From Amblyornis subalaris (lineage: Eukaryota; Chordata; Aves; Passeriformes; Ptilonorhynchidae): a stretch of DNA of 64,000 nucleotides. Shown here in pieces: positions 1 to 12,022 of this stretch. Position numbers and translations under genes: made by a program. The DNA lies in NCBI GenBank assembly GCA_018881555.1, contig JACAXG010000201.1:698511-762510 (forward strand), written 5' to 3'. Under the pieces are notes generated by a model. It ran no database searches, was not told the DNA's origin, and worked only from the letters and a program-made list of their open reading frames with translations. The first letter of the stretch is position 1. Every line of letters begins with the position of its first letter.

Positions 1-417
1 ATTCCTGGGCTTGGGCTCTGATTCCTGATCCGTGGCTGCTGTTCATGCTGGTGCTGTGTGCAGTGCAGTTAATACCAGCAAGTTTCCCTAAACAAGGCAA
101 ACAAAGGCAGGGAGAAGTAAAAAGACTTGAGAAAGACNGAGCGTGTTTGAAATGTTTGGAATTTTTTATTCCCCCAATATTCCAGTGCCAAGAGCTGTAC
201 GGATCAGGGGGTTTGTAATTAGACAGAAACTCTTTCCAGCTGACACACACACTCTTACTCTGCTATTTTTCACACTTTTTAAAGGTTAAAAAANCTACAT
301 GAAGCCAATTTTATTGGTAATAATTGCTTTTTATATACTATGTTATATATATGTAATTATTATGCTTAATATTATTATTATTTATATATGGAAGTAGGTT
401 TCTTTTGCCCAGGGAAA

Positions 418-565
418 TTGTGGCTGCCCCATCCCTGGAAGTGTCCCAGGTTGGAGCACCCTGGGATAGTGGGAGGTGTCCCTGCCCATGGCAGGGGTGG
501 AACTGGATGGGCTTTAAGGTCCCTTCCAAGCCAAACCATTCCAGCATTCTCTGATTCTTAATTCC
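418..565 (+). mobile_element. CR1 LINE 3' fragment
   Basis: Reads in CR1 sense: 'atccctggaagtgtcccagg', then the 'tgcccatggcaggggtgg' block, 'cttccaagccaaaccattcc' and a degenerate ATTCT tail. About 150 bp, 5'-truncated. Confidence 0.85.
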
Positions 566-1799
566 AGATCCAAACTCCATTTGCTGTGGCATTGCTGATC
601 CCTCTTGGGTCTGACTCAGCTCTTCANTACTTTGGGCTTGGACTCCAACTTCAGTTTGGGGTCAGAAGTGACTTTTGGGGCTGCCCCGAAAGGCCTGAAA
701 TGAACTGAGCTCTGGCCGAGGACCGTGAGCAGGCAGTCCCTGTTTTCTGGGCTGGTGCTGGGACCTTTGCANTGGTGCTGGGGGCGTTAACCACGGGAGC
801 CTTGGGGCCACGCTCTGGGTTCCCCTGTCCCTGCTCCTTGCAGCCTCACGTCATTTCCATTGGTCTCCGTGGGGATCGGAGCTTTATCCGTCGGCTTCTC
901 GATTTCCACAGTCACAGCTTCAAGCCCTGCCAGGAGCAGCTCCAGACCTTGCTCCTCGTGCTGGCTCTCCAAGGGTTCCTCTCTCTGCCAGCATCTTCTG
1001 GCCACGTTTCCCGGGAGCTGGGGGTTGCGGCTCAGCCCCGTGCCGGGGTCAGTCCCNCCTTGTCCCCCTGGTGTCCCGATTTCCAAGGCTCCCTCCTTCC
1101 CCTTCCANGCAGAGCAGGGTTTGTGATTTCTAACAAGGTTTATTTAAGTGCAGGTTTNGGGTTTAGGGTCTTGTCAGCACAGAGACAAATAAATATTTTG
1201 TTCTCACTTAGCAACCTGAGCTAAATTCTGACAAAAGTAGGTGTTGTGTCTTCTTTTGGGTGAGAGGGAGGAGCAGTGCCACGTAACCACGGCTGCCAGC
1301 CAGGCTGGGGCTCTGGCTTGGGCTCTGCACTCGAATGTTCCTTTTGCTTTACCCCACCGGGTGACCTGGGGTTAAAATTCAGGTCATTAATGCCGTTAAC
1401 GACTTGNGTGCTGTGAGCTCCTGATGACCCACCCTGGGCTCAGTGCTGGCCCCACGGGAGGGTGTTTGCAGCAGCTCTTCACAGGCACACCCAGGGCTTT
1501 TCCTTTCCGAAGTGCCTTCTTGCTTCCTGACNCTAAATCCTGACTCTGGACGAGCCACTGGAGGCTGGAGCTCTGCCCTTTTGGAGAAAGCNGAGTGATG
1601 CTTGAGGGTCTCAAACCAGAGGGAGAGGGAGAATGTAAGGATGTTAATTGGATAAATTAGTGTTGGTCTGGCTCATTACACCTGGAAAGTTCATGGACAG
1701 TAAAAAACTGCATCTTGACATTTTTTCTCCGTGGTCAGGGAGGAGCTTCTTGGGCCACGAGTTCAGTCTTGGCTCTGTGACTCGGGGCAGGGAGATGAT

Positions 1800-2218
1800 N
1801 NNNNNNNNNNNNNNNNNNNNNNNNNNNNNNNNNNNNNNNNNNNNNNNNNNNNNNNNNNNNNNNNNNNNNNNNNNNNNNNNNNNNNNNNNNNNNNNNNNNN
1901 NNNNNNNNNNNNNNNNNNNNNNNNNNNNNNNNNNNNNNNNNNNNNNNNNNNNNNNNNNNNNNNNNNNNNNNNNNNNNNNNNNNNNNNNNNNNNNNNNNNN
2001 NNNNNNNNNNNNNNNNNNNNNNNNNNNNNNNNNNNNNNNNNNNNNNNNNNNNNNNNNNNNNNNNNNNNNNNNNNNNNNNNNNNNNNNNNNNNNNNNNNNN
2101 NNNNNNNNNNNNNNNNNNNNNNNNNNNNNNNNNNNNNNNNNNNNNNNNNNNNNNNNNNNNNNNNNNNNNNNNNNNNNNNNNNNNNNNNNNNNNNNNNNNN
2201 NNNNNNNNNNNNNNNNNN
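1800..2218. other. Assembly gap (N run)
   Basis: 419 consecutive N bases. The right edge abuts a 24-bp minisatellite, so the missing sequence probably contains more copies of that repeat. Confidence 0.98.
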
Positions 2219-2520
2219 GTCCTTCCTGTGCCAGCAATCCCATTCCTTTCCATGCCAGCAATCCCATTCTTTCCCATGCCAGCAATCCCTGTCCTTCCCA
2301 AGACAGCAATCCCATTCTTTCCCATGCCAGCAATCCGTGTCCTTGCTGAGCCAGCAATCCCGTTCCTTCCCATGCCAGCAGTCCCATTCTTTCCCATGCC
2401 AGCAATCCCTGTCCTTCCCGTGCGAGCCATCCCTGTCCTTCCCGTGCCAGCAATCCCATTCCTCCCCGTGCCAGCAATCCCATTCCTCCCCGTGCCAGCA
2501 ATCCCGTTCCTTCCCATCCG
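2219..2520. repeat. 24-bp minisatellite
   Basis: About twelve imperfect copies of a 24-bp unit of the type 'ccagcaatcccattctttcc' plus 'catg', starting at the gap edge. It creates spurious open frames on both strands with 8-residue periodicity. Confidence 0.95.
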
Positions 2521-3228
2521 CCATCCCGGGGTTGCTCCTCGCTCCCTGCTCCCGTCACACACCGCACTCTCACACACCATTTCTCGCTCTCCTCTCCGGG
2601 TGGAGGTGCCCCTGTGGATTTTTCCAATCCCGGCTCCTTGTTCCCGATAATTGCCTGTGAGGCTGCGCTGACAGCCTGTGAACGGGGTGTGATGTCCATA
2701 ATCAGCCTGGGAGAGCTGCAGCCCTCCCCCTGCCCTCGGCACTGGCCTCACCCAGGGCGGCCAGGAAACCTTTCCGAGCCCGAGGGAATGGTGCAAAGTC
2801 GGGAGAGGGATGGGAGGGGATGGAGGGAGCTGGGNCGGGAGGAAAACCCCAGTGGACTGGAGGAGCTGGTGCTCAACCTCTGTTTCAAATGAAGTTTCAG
2901 TTTGAGATGAGGCAGTGCCTGGCTCTAAAATCTGCGTCTCTCTGCTCTAAAGCTCCTGGTCCTGCNCATCCCCTGCTCTGCTGCTTCACGGATGCCAAGC
3001 CCAGATTCCAGAAGAGAGTGGTCGGATCTCTCAGGCTGGAAACCTGCCCAGCAATTCCTCCATGGAGCCCATAAATCCTTGGAGCTGTAGCAGCCATTCC
3101 CTGAAGTAGGAATCTTGAACCTTTGGTTGGAGACAAGGACATGGTGTGCTCTGGGAATGCTCCCAGTGCCCATCATCATCCTGCCTCTGGAGTTAGGAGT
3201 AAATGGCAACTGCCAGGTCCTGCCAAAC

Positions 3229-3378
3229 CCATCCCTGGAAGTGTCCAAGGCCAGGNTGGACGGGGCTTGGAGCACCCTGGGATAATGGAAGGGGTCCCTG
3301 CCCATGGCAGGGGTTGGAATGAGATGATCCTTAAGGTCCCTTCCATCCCAGCTTGCTCTGTGATTCCAGGATTCNGTG
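3229..3378 (+). mobile_element. CR1 LINE 3' fragment
   Basis: CR1 sense text: 'aagtgtccaaggccagg', 'ggagcaccctgggataatgg', 'aaggtcccttccatccc', ending 'gtgattccaggattc'. Confidence 0.88.
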
Positions 3379-4944
3379 ACTGTCCCCTCCCAAACTCCAT
3401 GTGCTCCTCTGCAGCGTTTTCTCTCTGGTTTCACTGGGGTGTCTCTGTTTCCAGGAATTTTGTTCTCATCCCTTCCATCTCCTTCTGCCCCAGCACATCC
3501 AGGAGTGGTGCTGCCTCTGGACAGGATCCAGGTGCATGGAAAACTTGATATTGAGGCACCAACCTCTTGTCTTGGGTGTGNCTCCCCCCATCCTCCTTTC
3601 CCTGTCATCTTCCCGGTCAAGTTTGTCTCGTTATCAGCATGAATCCCATTTTCCTCCACTCTTGCTCCAGACTTCACCATTTTCTTCCCTCGAAGCATCC
3701 ANCCGTGGGCTGCTGTGGTCATCCCTCCTGGAATTGTCTTGGGTGGGATGTTTCCTCCTTCCCTTACTCTTGCTCCTCTCTAACTTCCTTCTCCACTTGG
3801 ATCCTTTTGCTTTCCCTTCCCTTCGACTCCTCCATTCTGTTCTCCTTGACTTGGGAAAGCTCCAGTTGGGAAACAGCCCAGTTTTCCATCTCTCTGCCTC
3901 CATCTTCACCTCCNAGCCCTAATGAATGAGTTTTTTCCTTCCTTCTCCTAATGCTCTTTTCTCCAGCTTGGCTGAATGGGGCTCTTCANATCCAATTAGT
4001 TCCAGTTCAGTCTGGTGACTGGGGGGATGAAGGATGAGCTCCTTTGGAGCCGGTCCCTCTTCCCAAGCTGACTTTCTGGGTCCCTTGGAGCAGCCACCTC
4101 CAGCTGCAGTGCTCAGGGATGCCCCAAAGAGAATCCCTTAAATCAGTGGGGATTTCTCCAGCACAGCTCATGAAGTCTGGAGAGCAGCTCAGCGATGTTT
4201 GGGTGTTGTCATCTACCAGCTGATGCTCGCTGGACTCCTAGGATTCCTTTATTTTATAAAAATTCCCTCTCAATATTAAGNGAAATAACTTCTGGGATGT
4301 ATTTACTGCTCTAGACCTGCTTTAAGAGGTGTGGGATTAGACTTGAGTGAATGGCTCGGTCGTTGCCAACTTCAGGCATTCAAAGCCATCCCTCAGGCTT
4401 CAAAAATCTTCATAAAAGGCGGGAAAAAAGCAGGGATTTTTTAAAAAATTCCCATATTTTTAAAACTGGTGGACATGAGGCCAGAACTTTTGGAGATAAG
4501 GAGAAGAAAAGGAATCAGCACTGTTGGTGTCTCTGACAGTGTCTGATGGTTCCGGCTTCAAAGTGNGGCGACGNCACTGACGCTTTCCTTCTGCTGAGAT
4601 AAAGTTGTTGATGCTGAAAACAAAACCGGGAGCTAAAGAAATGGCAGGAATTCTCGGCACTTGAGGAAGAGGGAGGGAGGGAGGAAGGGCAGAGTGCTGC
4701 CAGAGGCACGGGAGGGCCCTGAGTAGGGTTTCTCTGCCACTGATGGTGTTTGATCCTGGTTTCGTGTTGCGGGATGTCNGGAAGTGGTGGTGTCCTGTAT
4801 CCCTGTGTCCAGCTTCCCCAGCAGCCACATCAAGGAAGTGCTCTGGAGGAGGAAACCTCAACAAACCAGGCAATTTGGAAAAGCCACATTTGTCCTCTAA
4901 CCTGGGTCACAGTGCGGGAATGTGCACTGTGGATGACTCCCCNN

Positions 4945-5083
4945 CCCTGGCAGAGTCCAAGGCCAGGCTGGACGGGGCTTGGAGCACCCTGGNATAGTGG
5001 NAGGTGTCCCTGCCCATGGCAGGGGTGGCACTGGATGGGCTTTCAGGTCCCTCCCCACCCAAACCATTCCAGGATTCTATGAA
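4945..5083 (+). mobile_element. CR1 LINE 3' fragment
   Basis: CR1 sense 3' end with 'gtccaaggccaggctggacg', the 'tgcccatggcaggggtgg' block, and terminal 'attccaggattctatga'. Confidence 0.88.
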
Positions 5084-5310
5084 ACACTGGAGCAGGTTGC
5101 CCAGAGAAGCTGAGCTGCAAAGNGAGCCTGTGGGATAAAAGGAAGCAGCTTCCNGTTGTGCCAGGGGAGGTTTAGATTGGATATCTGGAATAATTCCTTC
5201 ACCAAAAGGATTGCCAGAAAGGTGGCCTTGGCAGTGCTGGGAATGGTTGGACTCAGGGATCTCAGAGGGCTTTCCCAGTCTCAGTGGTTCTGTGCCATTT
5301 CAGCGAGATG
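5084..5310 (+). mobile_element. CR1 LINE 3' fragment, second copy in tandem
   Basis: Starts 'actggagcaggttgcccaga' directly after the tail of the preceding CR1, continues 'ggaggtttagattggatatc' and 'gctgggaatggttggactca', and ends in a degenerate tail near 'tggttctgtgcc'. It is a different CR1 subtype from its left neighbour. Confidence 0.8.
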
Positions 5311-5833
5311 AATCCCAGCTGACTGTTCCATGTTTCCATCTCCCAGTGCTGTAGGCCCAGCCCAGTGACTGGGTGACGGTCACAATAATAATCCTGTGGT
5401 TGGTTTTTTAATGATTAATTTGTCTCCATGGTGTCCTTTGGCCAGCCCCAGGTAATTAAACTCATTAACCTCTCCTTCTTGATGGCCTTTTTTGCTTTGG
5501 TGGCCTGAGGTTGAGCCCTTGACCTGTTTACCCTCATCNCACTTCCTGACCTGTGGGAAGCAGTTCACAGATTGGCTGAAGCAATTCCCAAACTGTAAAA
5601 AACAAACCCTCATTANTTCCCTATATCCAGCCCTTGTGTTGGGAATTTGGGAGATGGGATTTAAACCTCCAGCAACATTTAATTTCATATTCCCGGCAGG
5701 GGGGTTGCTGTAAGTGGGGAAGTGAGTTCATCACACTGAATCTGAAAGTAAAATGCTTTTATTGCACTGCCCTCACAGCAGTGGCTCCTCCAGACTCCGC
5801 TTTTCTCTTTCGAAAGCTGCTGCTCTTCCACTT

Positions 5834-5905
5834 CATGCTCAAATCCCTCCATCCATTTGGTGCTCAAATCCCTCCATCCACTTCATGCTCAAATCCCTCC
5901 GTCAA
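5834..5905. repeat. 25-bp unit, about three copies
   Basis: 'tgctcaaatccctccatcca' occurs three times at 25-bp spacing with small differences. Local duplication, no coding meaning seen. Confidence 0.8.
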
Positions 5906-7140
5906 ACCTCCAAGCAGAGGCTGCAAACCCCACGGAATTTGTCATCAGCACGGATTAACCATACCCAGACTAAACCCCCAAACCCACGGGGCAGTACCAG
6001 CACACCCAGGCTCAGAACTGGCTTCCTCTGAAAGCCACGCGCTTGAGACTGCGTGACAATTTCTTGAAGTGTTCAGACTCTGAAAATACTCATCCCAACA
6101 CTTGCAAAATGGAAAAAAAAAAAAATCAGTCAGTCACTTTTGAGGGGGAAGGAGATGGAGAAAACCCCTCGCTGCTGCCCAGACCAAGCAGAACCACCGT
6201 GGCTCTCCCGGGCTCGGCTCTGGAGCCGCGTTGGCCGAGGACGAGAGGANGAGTTCCTGCTTGGGGTCTTGGTGAAAGCCTTGGGAGAGGCTCTGGAAAT
6301 GCTTCCTGGGCTTCTGCANGGCTTACCCAGCAGTTGTGCTTCTCCACATCTTCCTCCCAGGCTCCGGCACGCCGGGATGCGCTGGGGCTGCATGTATAAT
6401 GTAGCAGCCTGCAAAATATGTTCTCCCAGGCTTCTCTTTTCTTTTTAAAAACCCCCAAATCGCTGTTTTCTGGCAGCTTTTTGGCTTTGGCTGAATTTTT
6501 TTTTTCTTTTTTTTTTAATTTTGCTGCATTTTTGGCTGAAAACTTTTTGGCCACACATTGCTGAAGACTTCCATTTCCAGCCGAAAATTCCCGGGTTGGG
6601 GNTGTTGGGGGTTTTTTNTGCATTTGGGGTTTCTTTTTTGGATTAAAAAGAAAAACCACTGTGAGGGAGAGTAATTTGAAGACAGAAGTCATTCTCCATG
6701 AATAGATTTGTTTAATTCTTAACTCCACTTCTGCTTGAGACCAATTTTGATGGATTTTCTTCAAGTTATCAACCTGAGGCTCACGAGGCAGCGACTCCTC
6801 TGTGCTGTTTCTATGAACATCCACAGTGATCCATGAAAAACTATGGAGAGCTCTGCGTTATTCAGGGGTTGGACGAGGCAACAAAAATTGATCCATGGTT
6901 GCAATAAACTTTATAGCCCAAATGTTGGCACTGGATGGGGTGGTTGGTGTTTGCACAGACCCTCAGAGAAGGAACTGATTGTGTTGGGCCACCACTGAAA
7001 TTTAGATTTTCCTGGCCAGGTGAGGACTTCTNGTCCCAAGGATTTTGTGGTGGAATAGGAAAATCCCAGTGGACTGGGTTTCCAGAGGGACTGGATGGTG
7101 TTGCAGTGGTTTCTGGCTTGTCTTTTAGCTGGAAAGGGTT

Positions 7141-7505
7141 TTAAATCCAATGGTTTCGTTCAACCCTTCATATAAACCCAATGGTTGGGTTCAACCCTTT
7201 GTTTAAACCTATTGGTTGGGTTCAAACCTTAATTTAAACTCAATGGTTGGTTTCAACCCTTTCTTTAAACCCAACAGTTGGGTTCAACCCTTAATTTCAA
7301 CCCAAGGGTTAAATTCAATCCTAAATTCAATCGGGTTCAACACCTCGTATAAACTAAATGGTTGGGTTCAACCCTTTGTTTAAACCTATTGGTTGGGTTC
7401 AATCCCTCATTTAAACTCAGTGGTTGGGTTCAACCCTTCCTTTAAACCCAACACCTGGGTTCAACCCTTCTCTTAAGCTCAGCAATTGGGTTTAACCCTT
7501 TGTTG
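7141..7505. repeat. 31-bp palindrome-bearing minisatellite
   Basis: About eleven to twelve imperfect ~31-bp copies with the core 'aatggttgggttcaaccctt' and a 'tttaaacc' linker. Each good copy contains GGGTT-C-AACCC, a perfect inverted repeat with one central base. The array ends about 150 bp before an SFXN5 exon, inside the preceding intron. Confidence 0.9.
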
Positions 7506-7652
7506 ACACAGCCAAACCCTGCAGTGGGAGGGGGTTGGTTCTCAAACACTTCTCCCTGGGGACAGACCCCGCTCTGCCTGCGAGCTGTGCCATCCTCCCT
7601 GCTCCTTGTCGTTCACTTTCTGCCCCTCTGGGTTGTTTTTCTCCATTCCAAG

Positions 7653-7743
7653 GTGGGCCTTAACGTTCTGATCCAGAGAGCAAACAAGTTTACCCCGGCC
7701 ACTCGGCTCCTGATCCAGAGGTTTGTGCCGTTCCCTGCTGTNG
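7653..7743 (+). CDS. SFXN5: SFXN5 coding exon (first of five in window)
   Basis: Encodes [20 protein letters not shown] and then [10 protein letters not shown], a hallmark sideroflexin segment. Sideroflexins are multi-pass mitochondrial inner-membrane carriers; SFXN5 is the brain-enriched member linked to citrate/tricarboxylate transport, while SFXN1-3 carry serine (family knowledge). The acceptor is a good pyrimidine tract ending 'ctccattccaag', and the donor is g|gtaagg. The exon starts in phase 0 and leaves one base (G) over, which pairs with CC of the next exon to make Ala. The valine codon at 7740-7742 is GTN because of a single unresolved base, without effect on the residue. Earlier exons, roughly the N-terminal half of the ~340-residue protein, are not in the window. 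Confidence 0.95.
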
Positions 7744-8959
7744 GTAAGGAAAAACACCTTTTCTTTATATTCAAAGTGGTGGCTTTAAACCTGCTGGTGG
7801 CCACGAGCCACTAGGGTGGACTCCTAACTCCTGTCCCCCTGCTNGTGTCCCCTCAGGGGTGGGTCCCTGAGCTGGGGCAGGCAGGGATGGGATTCTGCAA
7901 AGCAGAATTTTGGCTGAAAAGTGGTGCAAAGCTGCTGCTGGAGGCAACTCCTGAGGCTTNTCAGCTGCACTTTCCACTCTAAAACAGCTTTAAAAGTGAC
8001 CAGCACTGACTGGTCCTCGACCATTCAAATTTGAGAGCATTTCACTGGCAAGATCTGGGCTGTGTCAAATCAAATCTTCAAGTAAGCAGCAGCATCGTGG
8101 TTATTTTGCAATAAAATGCAAAGAAATGGTTCTGCTCTGAATGTACAGGTTTCTGAGAGCCACTGATNAAAAGCAGACTGAAGAATTAAGGCTGCTCCTG
8201 GCTCGGTGGAGCATTTTATTGGCATTTTATTGGCCTGGTGTTTGAGAGAAGGGACACGCTGGACTCAGCCCGTGCTGGGGCCTGTGGTTACAACCTTCAG
8301 CAAACACAGAGTTATTTTAGCCATGAAGAAATCACCAGTGGCTTCGGGGTAATTTTCTGTATAGACTTTTTTATTTATAAAGATGCTGCAAAACTTGCCC
8401 AAAGATGGAGGAAATCACTAAACAAGGGAGGTTTGTTNCCTTTTCCAGGTCCCTTTTCAGCCAAATTTTCCTTTAAGCTTTTTCCTTTGCAGCGCAAGTG
8501 CCACATTCTCAGAGCTGTGCTCGAGGCTGCTGAGCCCCTTTACCTGAGCCCCTCTTCTTGTCTGCTCCTCTCAGTTTCTCTGGCCTTTCTGCTCCTGGTT
8601 GTTCTGACCCTCAGTTCCTGAGCTGCTGGATATTTTTCCCCTCTTTTCTGCCAGAAAAGCAGCTGCTTTCCCTGTCTGCAGANCGGGGAGACAGCAATTG
8701 TGGTCTGGGGGTTGCACTCCACTTTGTTACTGAGCACTTTGCAAGTGCATGGGGGATCTGTGGACATTATTATTGTTCTCCTGGAACTTTTCTGGGATAT
8801 ATTTTAGAGAGTTTCAGCTTTTTTTGGGTTTTATAACCAGGAGAGCACAAGGGGTGAGTTTGGAGGAGGCAGCTCCAAGGCAGGGTTTGAGTCAAAGACA
8901 CTCAGGAAATCTTTGCCCTGGGGTTGATCTATTTTCACANCAAGGTGTTTGTGTTGGCA

Positions 8960-9150
8960 TTGATTGAGGACCCCTAATTAATTTGCTTAGCCTGTAATTA
9001 ATTGTCTAGCTAATATTTTATTTGTGTACTGTCATNCTTCGCCAGTGCCAGGACATCAGGGATCCTCCCACTAATTGCTGGTTTGTGGTTGCAGACCNGG
9101 GCGAACCCTTTAATTAAGATGTGTCTTCCAATTACTTCTGAACCTCCAGC
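8960..9150. promoter_or_regulatory. Candidate non-coding regulatory block (TAATTA cluster)
   Basis: AT-rich, repeat-free stretch with 'cctaattaatttgc', 'tgtaattaattgtc', 'ctttaattaagatg' and 'ccaattacttc'. These are homeodomain-type cores packed into under 200 bp inside otherwise GC-rich intron. Function is inferred only from composition and site clustering. Confidence 0.4.
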
Positions 9151-9224
9151 CCCCAGCAAAAAGGCAGAATTTCTCTATTTCTACAAAGCCAGACACTGGT
9201 GTGAAGCTCTGGCTCCAAAAAGCA

Positions 9225-9342
9225 CATGGATGTGGTGCTCAGGGATGTGGTTTGGTGGTGGATTTGGCAGTGCTGGTTCATGGTTGGACTGGATGATCTT
9301 AGAGGTCTTTTCCAACCTTAATGGTCCTATGAAACCACTACC
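9225..9342 (+). mobile_element. CR1 LINE 3' fragment
   Basis: 'ttggcagtgctggttcatgg', 'ttggactggatgatcttaga', 'ggtcttttccaaccttaatg' and a degenerate tail. Classic CR1 3' end in sense. Confidence 0.9.
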
Positions 9343-11613
9343 ATTAAACAGTTTTCCCTATCCCTTCNTTGCCTCCCTCTCCCACCAGTCTCCAGAGCTG
9401 TGCTGGTTGATGGCAGCTGGAAAACTGGAGGGACCATCGAAGCTGGAGGGTCTCATCCCGAGTTACCACNGGAGATGGACACCTGGGCAAGGGCAGCTAC
9501 TCTTTGGGTGCAAGGCAGCCAAAACTCCCAGCAGGGATGTTCATAAAGACTCTGTGAATCTTTGGGAAGCTGGGATGGGTGCTGGGAAGGGCCTTGGTGC
9601 CCTCAGGGATGCTCTGCACGGGGTGTGGCTTCTCCAGGTCATGTCATGGCTGTGTTTGCACCATAAACCAACCCCTGCCTGCAGAAGCTCTGCCTGGAGG
9701 ACACATTTGACACCAGTGGTGCTGGGAGGTCAGGCTGGGCCCTCACCCTCCTCCAAAGTTAATTTGTAGTGGCTGAAAATCCCGAATTGTCCAAAAAATC
9801 CTCCCCAGTTCCAGGGGTTGGATCCAGGAAACCAGCCCAGGTGAGCAGCCCCGGGAGGGGGCCAAGGCTGTGCAGGGCCAGAGGCTGCCCCGGTGGAAAA
9901 GGGGTTTGGGATTGGTGTTGGCCACCCTGGAGCATCATCTGGGGGTGGAGGGGATCTCCATGGAAAGAGCAGGAAAAGGGAAGGAGTGTGTTGGTGCTGT
10001 GTTCTGGAGAGCTGTGATTCCCCAATGGGAGCGAGGAGGGGCTGGATCCTTCCTCAGAGAGGAGGAGGGGAAAGATCTCAATGCCAGGGCTATTGNAAGG
10101 AACAAAATTCACCCTTTTCTTCCCAAGAACTGGGTGTGAGCAGCTGTCCCCAAGGTCAGGNTGTCACTGGTGAGGATGTGCTTTACACCTGAGGTGTTCA
10201 TGGCTGAAAAACCTCAGAAAATCCCCAATATTGCACCCCAAACCTGATCTGAAGGAAGTTAAAGCTGATAGAAAGATAATCAGTGGAGGGAGGGCCGGAA
10301 GATGAAGGATTTCTTCTTCTTGGGCTTTTGTGTGTGTGTGGTTAAAATTGTTACGTTTAGGTGATGCACAAGGACAGATTTAGAGAGCGGAGAGCACCCT
10401 GGGATAGAAAAAATATCTACAAACATCCCCAAGTGGGGTGGTGGCTTGGTTTGGAGCCTGAACCCGGCTTCCAACACGCCACAGAGTGTTTGCACAGCCA
10501 CAGCTTCCAGGCCATATTATCACAATTTCTTCCCAAATCCTGCAAACCAATTTGTCTGCACATATATTTATTTATTTCTCACCCCCCCTCCCCGTGCATT
10601 GGAGACGTCCGTAAAATCCAAGTTTAGCCATAATTAGCAGCACTTTCTGCGTTCTCAGAAAGCAGAAGGGGAGCAGTTACGTGAGCTGCTCGTCTCAGAC
10701 AAACAGCCTGGAGTCAGCTTTTGGATTTGGGACCAGGTCAGGGAACGCAGAGACTTGGAGAAGCATCTTGGGAGCTTCGGGTCTGGACACCCCATCTCGA
10801 GTCTCTCGGGAACTTTGTGCCAGTGCATCCTTGGCCAAGGCAGCTCTGCTGGGGCGTTTTTATTTTATCTGCTCCGTTTTGATTGACAACAAGAAGGACA
10901 GGGCATGTGAGTGTTGAAAACGAAAAAAAAACAGGGGCTAAACTTTCTTGAAATGCAAGGCCTGTTTTCTTTTTTTCTCTGGGATGAAGGAGCTGAAGGG
11001 TTGGTAACACAGATATTTTGATAGATGGGAAGAGTGGTCTGGTAGTTGGAATATTAAAGAGAGAGACAGAGTGTGCGTGTGTGTATGTTCCTCTCCCTCT
11101 CGAGTGGAAGGAGCATTTGTCACCACAAATCATCCTTGATTGCACAGAGCTGCCTTCGTATAGGGCTCACCCACCCACCACCCTCAAAAAATTAGACATT
11201 TGTTATATGACATGAATTGAGATTAATTAGCGAATATTAACCCATCAAGCAGTGCAGAAACACATTTTTGGAAGGCAGCGGTACTTGCGGCAACAGTGGG
11301 TTTGTCTGAGTTCTGGGTGGAAAGTTTGCAAGGAAAAGTGGTGGGGGGGGTGCTGGAAAATGCCACTTGAGCAAACCTAAAAGTTTTGTAGGAATGAGCA
11401 GCTTTTCTCTGGGAGCAGTTAGGGAGTGCCTGAGCCCCAGGGGGGCTGCACACGGGAGGGTGGGCCTCAAACCCCAGCTCTTGATCCATTATNGAGGAAC
11501 AGAACTCGGGGTCATCTCGAAAAGGCCCCAAAAGCCACAGGCTGGGCAAGGAGGGGGGGTCGGGGGGGTCAGAAAGGGCCCTGGTGCACAAAGCCATTTT
11601 TCCCCTAAAATGT

Positions 11614-11700
11614 GTGAAATCATGGAATGGTCTGGGTTGGAAGGAAACTTAAAGACCATGTAGTTCCAACCACGGGCAAGGACACCTTGCACTAGACCTT
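11614..11700 (-). mobile_element. CR1 LINE 3' fragment
   Basis: Antisense CR1: 'aaatcatggaatggtctggg', 'ttggaaggaaacttaaagac', then 'caaggacaccttgcactaga'. Confidence 0.85.
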
Positions 11701-11906
11701 CCAGTAGTCCTGATTATTTGCCCTTATTTTCCCACAGAAAAAAAAATTATCTGTGTTACTATTCTCCTTGAGAATCCCATCTTTTTCTTGGGATAAGAGC
11801 ACCTTGCTGAAACTCCTCGGCAGACTGATGGAAGGAAAGCTGAAGGGAACGGGAGCTTCCACTGGGGATTGACCAGGGCTAATCCTCCTGCTTTTCTCCT
11901 CCCCAG

Positions 11907-12022
11907 CCAGTGCCAACATCTGCAACGTGGTCCTGATGAGGCACACGGAGCTGGAAGAAGGAATTGATGTGTTGGACAACAATGGGAACATTGTCGGGTC
12001 TTCCAGAGTTGCTGCCAAACAC
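11907..12022 (+). CDS. SFXN5: SFXN5 coding exon (second in window)
   Basis: Begins CC (completing Ala) and then encodes [20 protein letters not shown] and [18 protein letters not shown]. The first part completes the membrane segment begun in the previous exon ([19 protein letters not shown]). The acidic loop ELEEGIDV and the SSRVAAKH stretch match the matrix-side loop of vertebrate SFXN5. The acceptor is 'cttttctcctccccag'. The donor is cac|gtaggt, chosen over the overlapping gtaccc four bases downstream because the next exon starts in phase 0 with GCA CTG CTG. From memory, human SFXN5 has MRYGELEEG here, while this protein has MRHTELEEG. The 116-nt length agrees with the phases on both sides. 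Confidence 0.96.

Larger units (their letters stand above)
1..7652 (+). other. SFXN5: SFXN5 intron sequence (5' part of gene lies outside)
   Basis: Non-coding stretch upstream of the first recognisable SFXN5 exon. It holds five CR1 fragments or pieces, a 24-bp minisatellite beside a gap, a short 25-bp triplication, poly-A and poly-T runs near 6112 and 6498, and a 31-bp repeat array near its right end. I looked for the preceding sideroflexin exon (the segment just before VGLNVL) and did not see it, so the N-terminal half of SFXN5 probably lies left of the window. Confidence 0.7.
7744..11906 (+). other. SFXN5: SFXN5 intron
   Basis: 4.2-kb intron, gtaagg to ccccag. It contains one CR1 piece near 9225, one near 11614, and an AT-rich block with TAATTA sites at 8960-9150. 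No further exon was recognised. Confidence 0.85.

Noticed and set aside
1644..2796. Several 230-350 codon frames on both strands
   Set aside because: They run through an N gap and a 24-bp minisatellite; repeats of 8 residues only.
1..7652. Upstream SFXN5 exons in this stretch
   Set aside because: Searched for the segment preceding VGLNVL and for N-terminal sideroflexin motifs; none seen.
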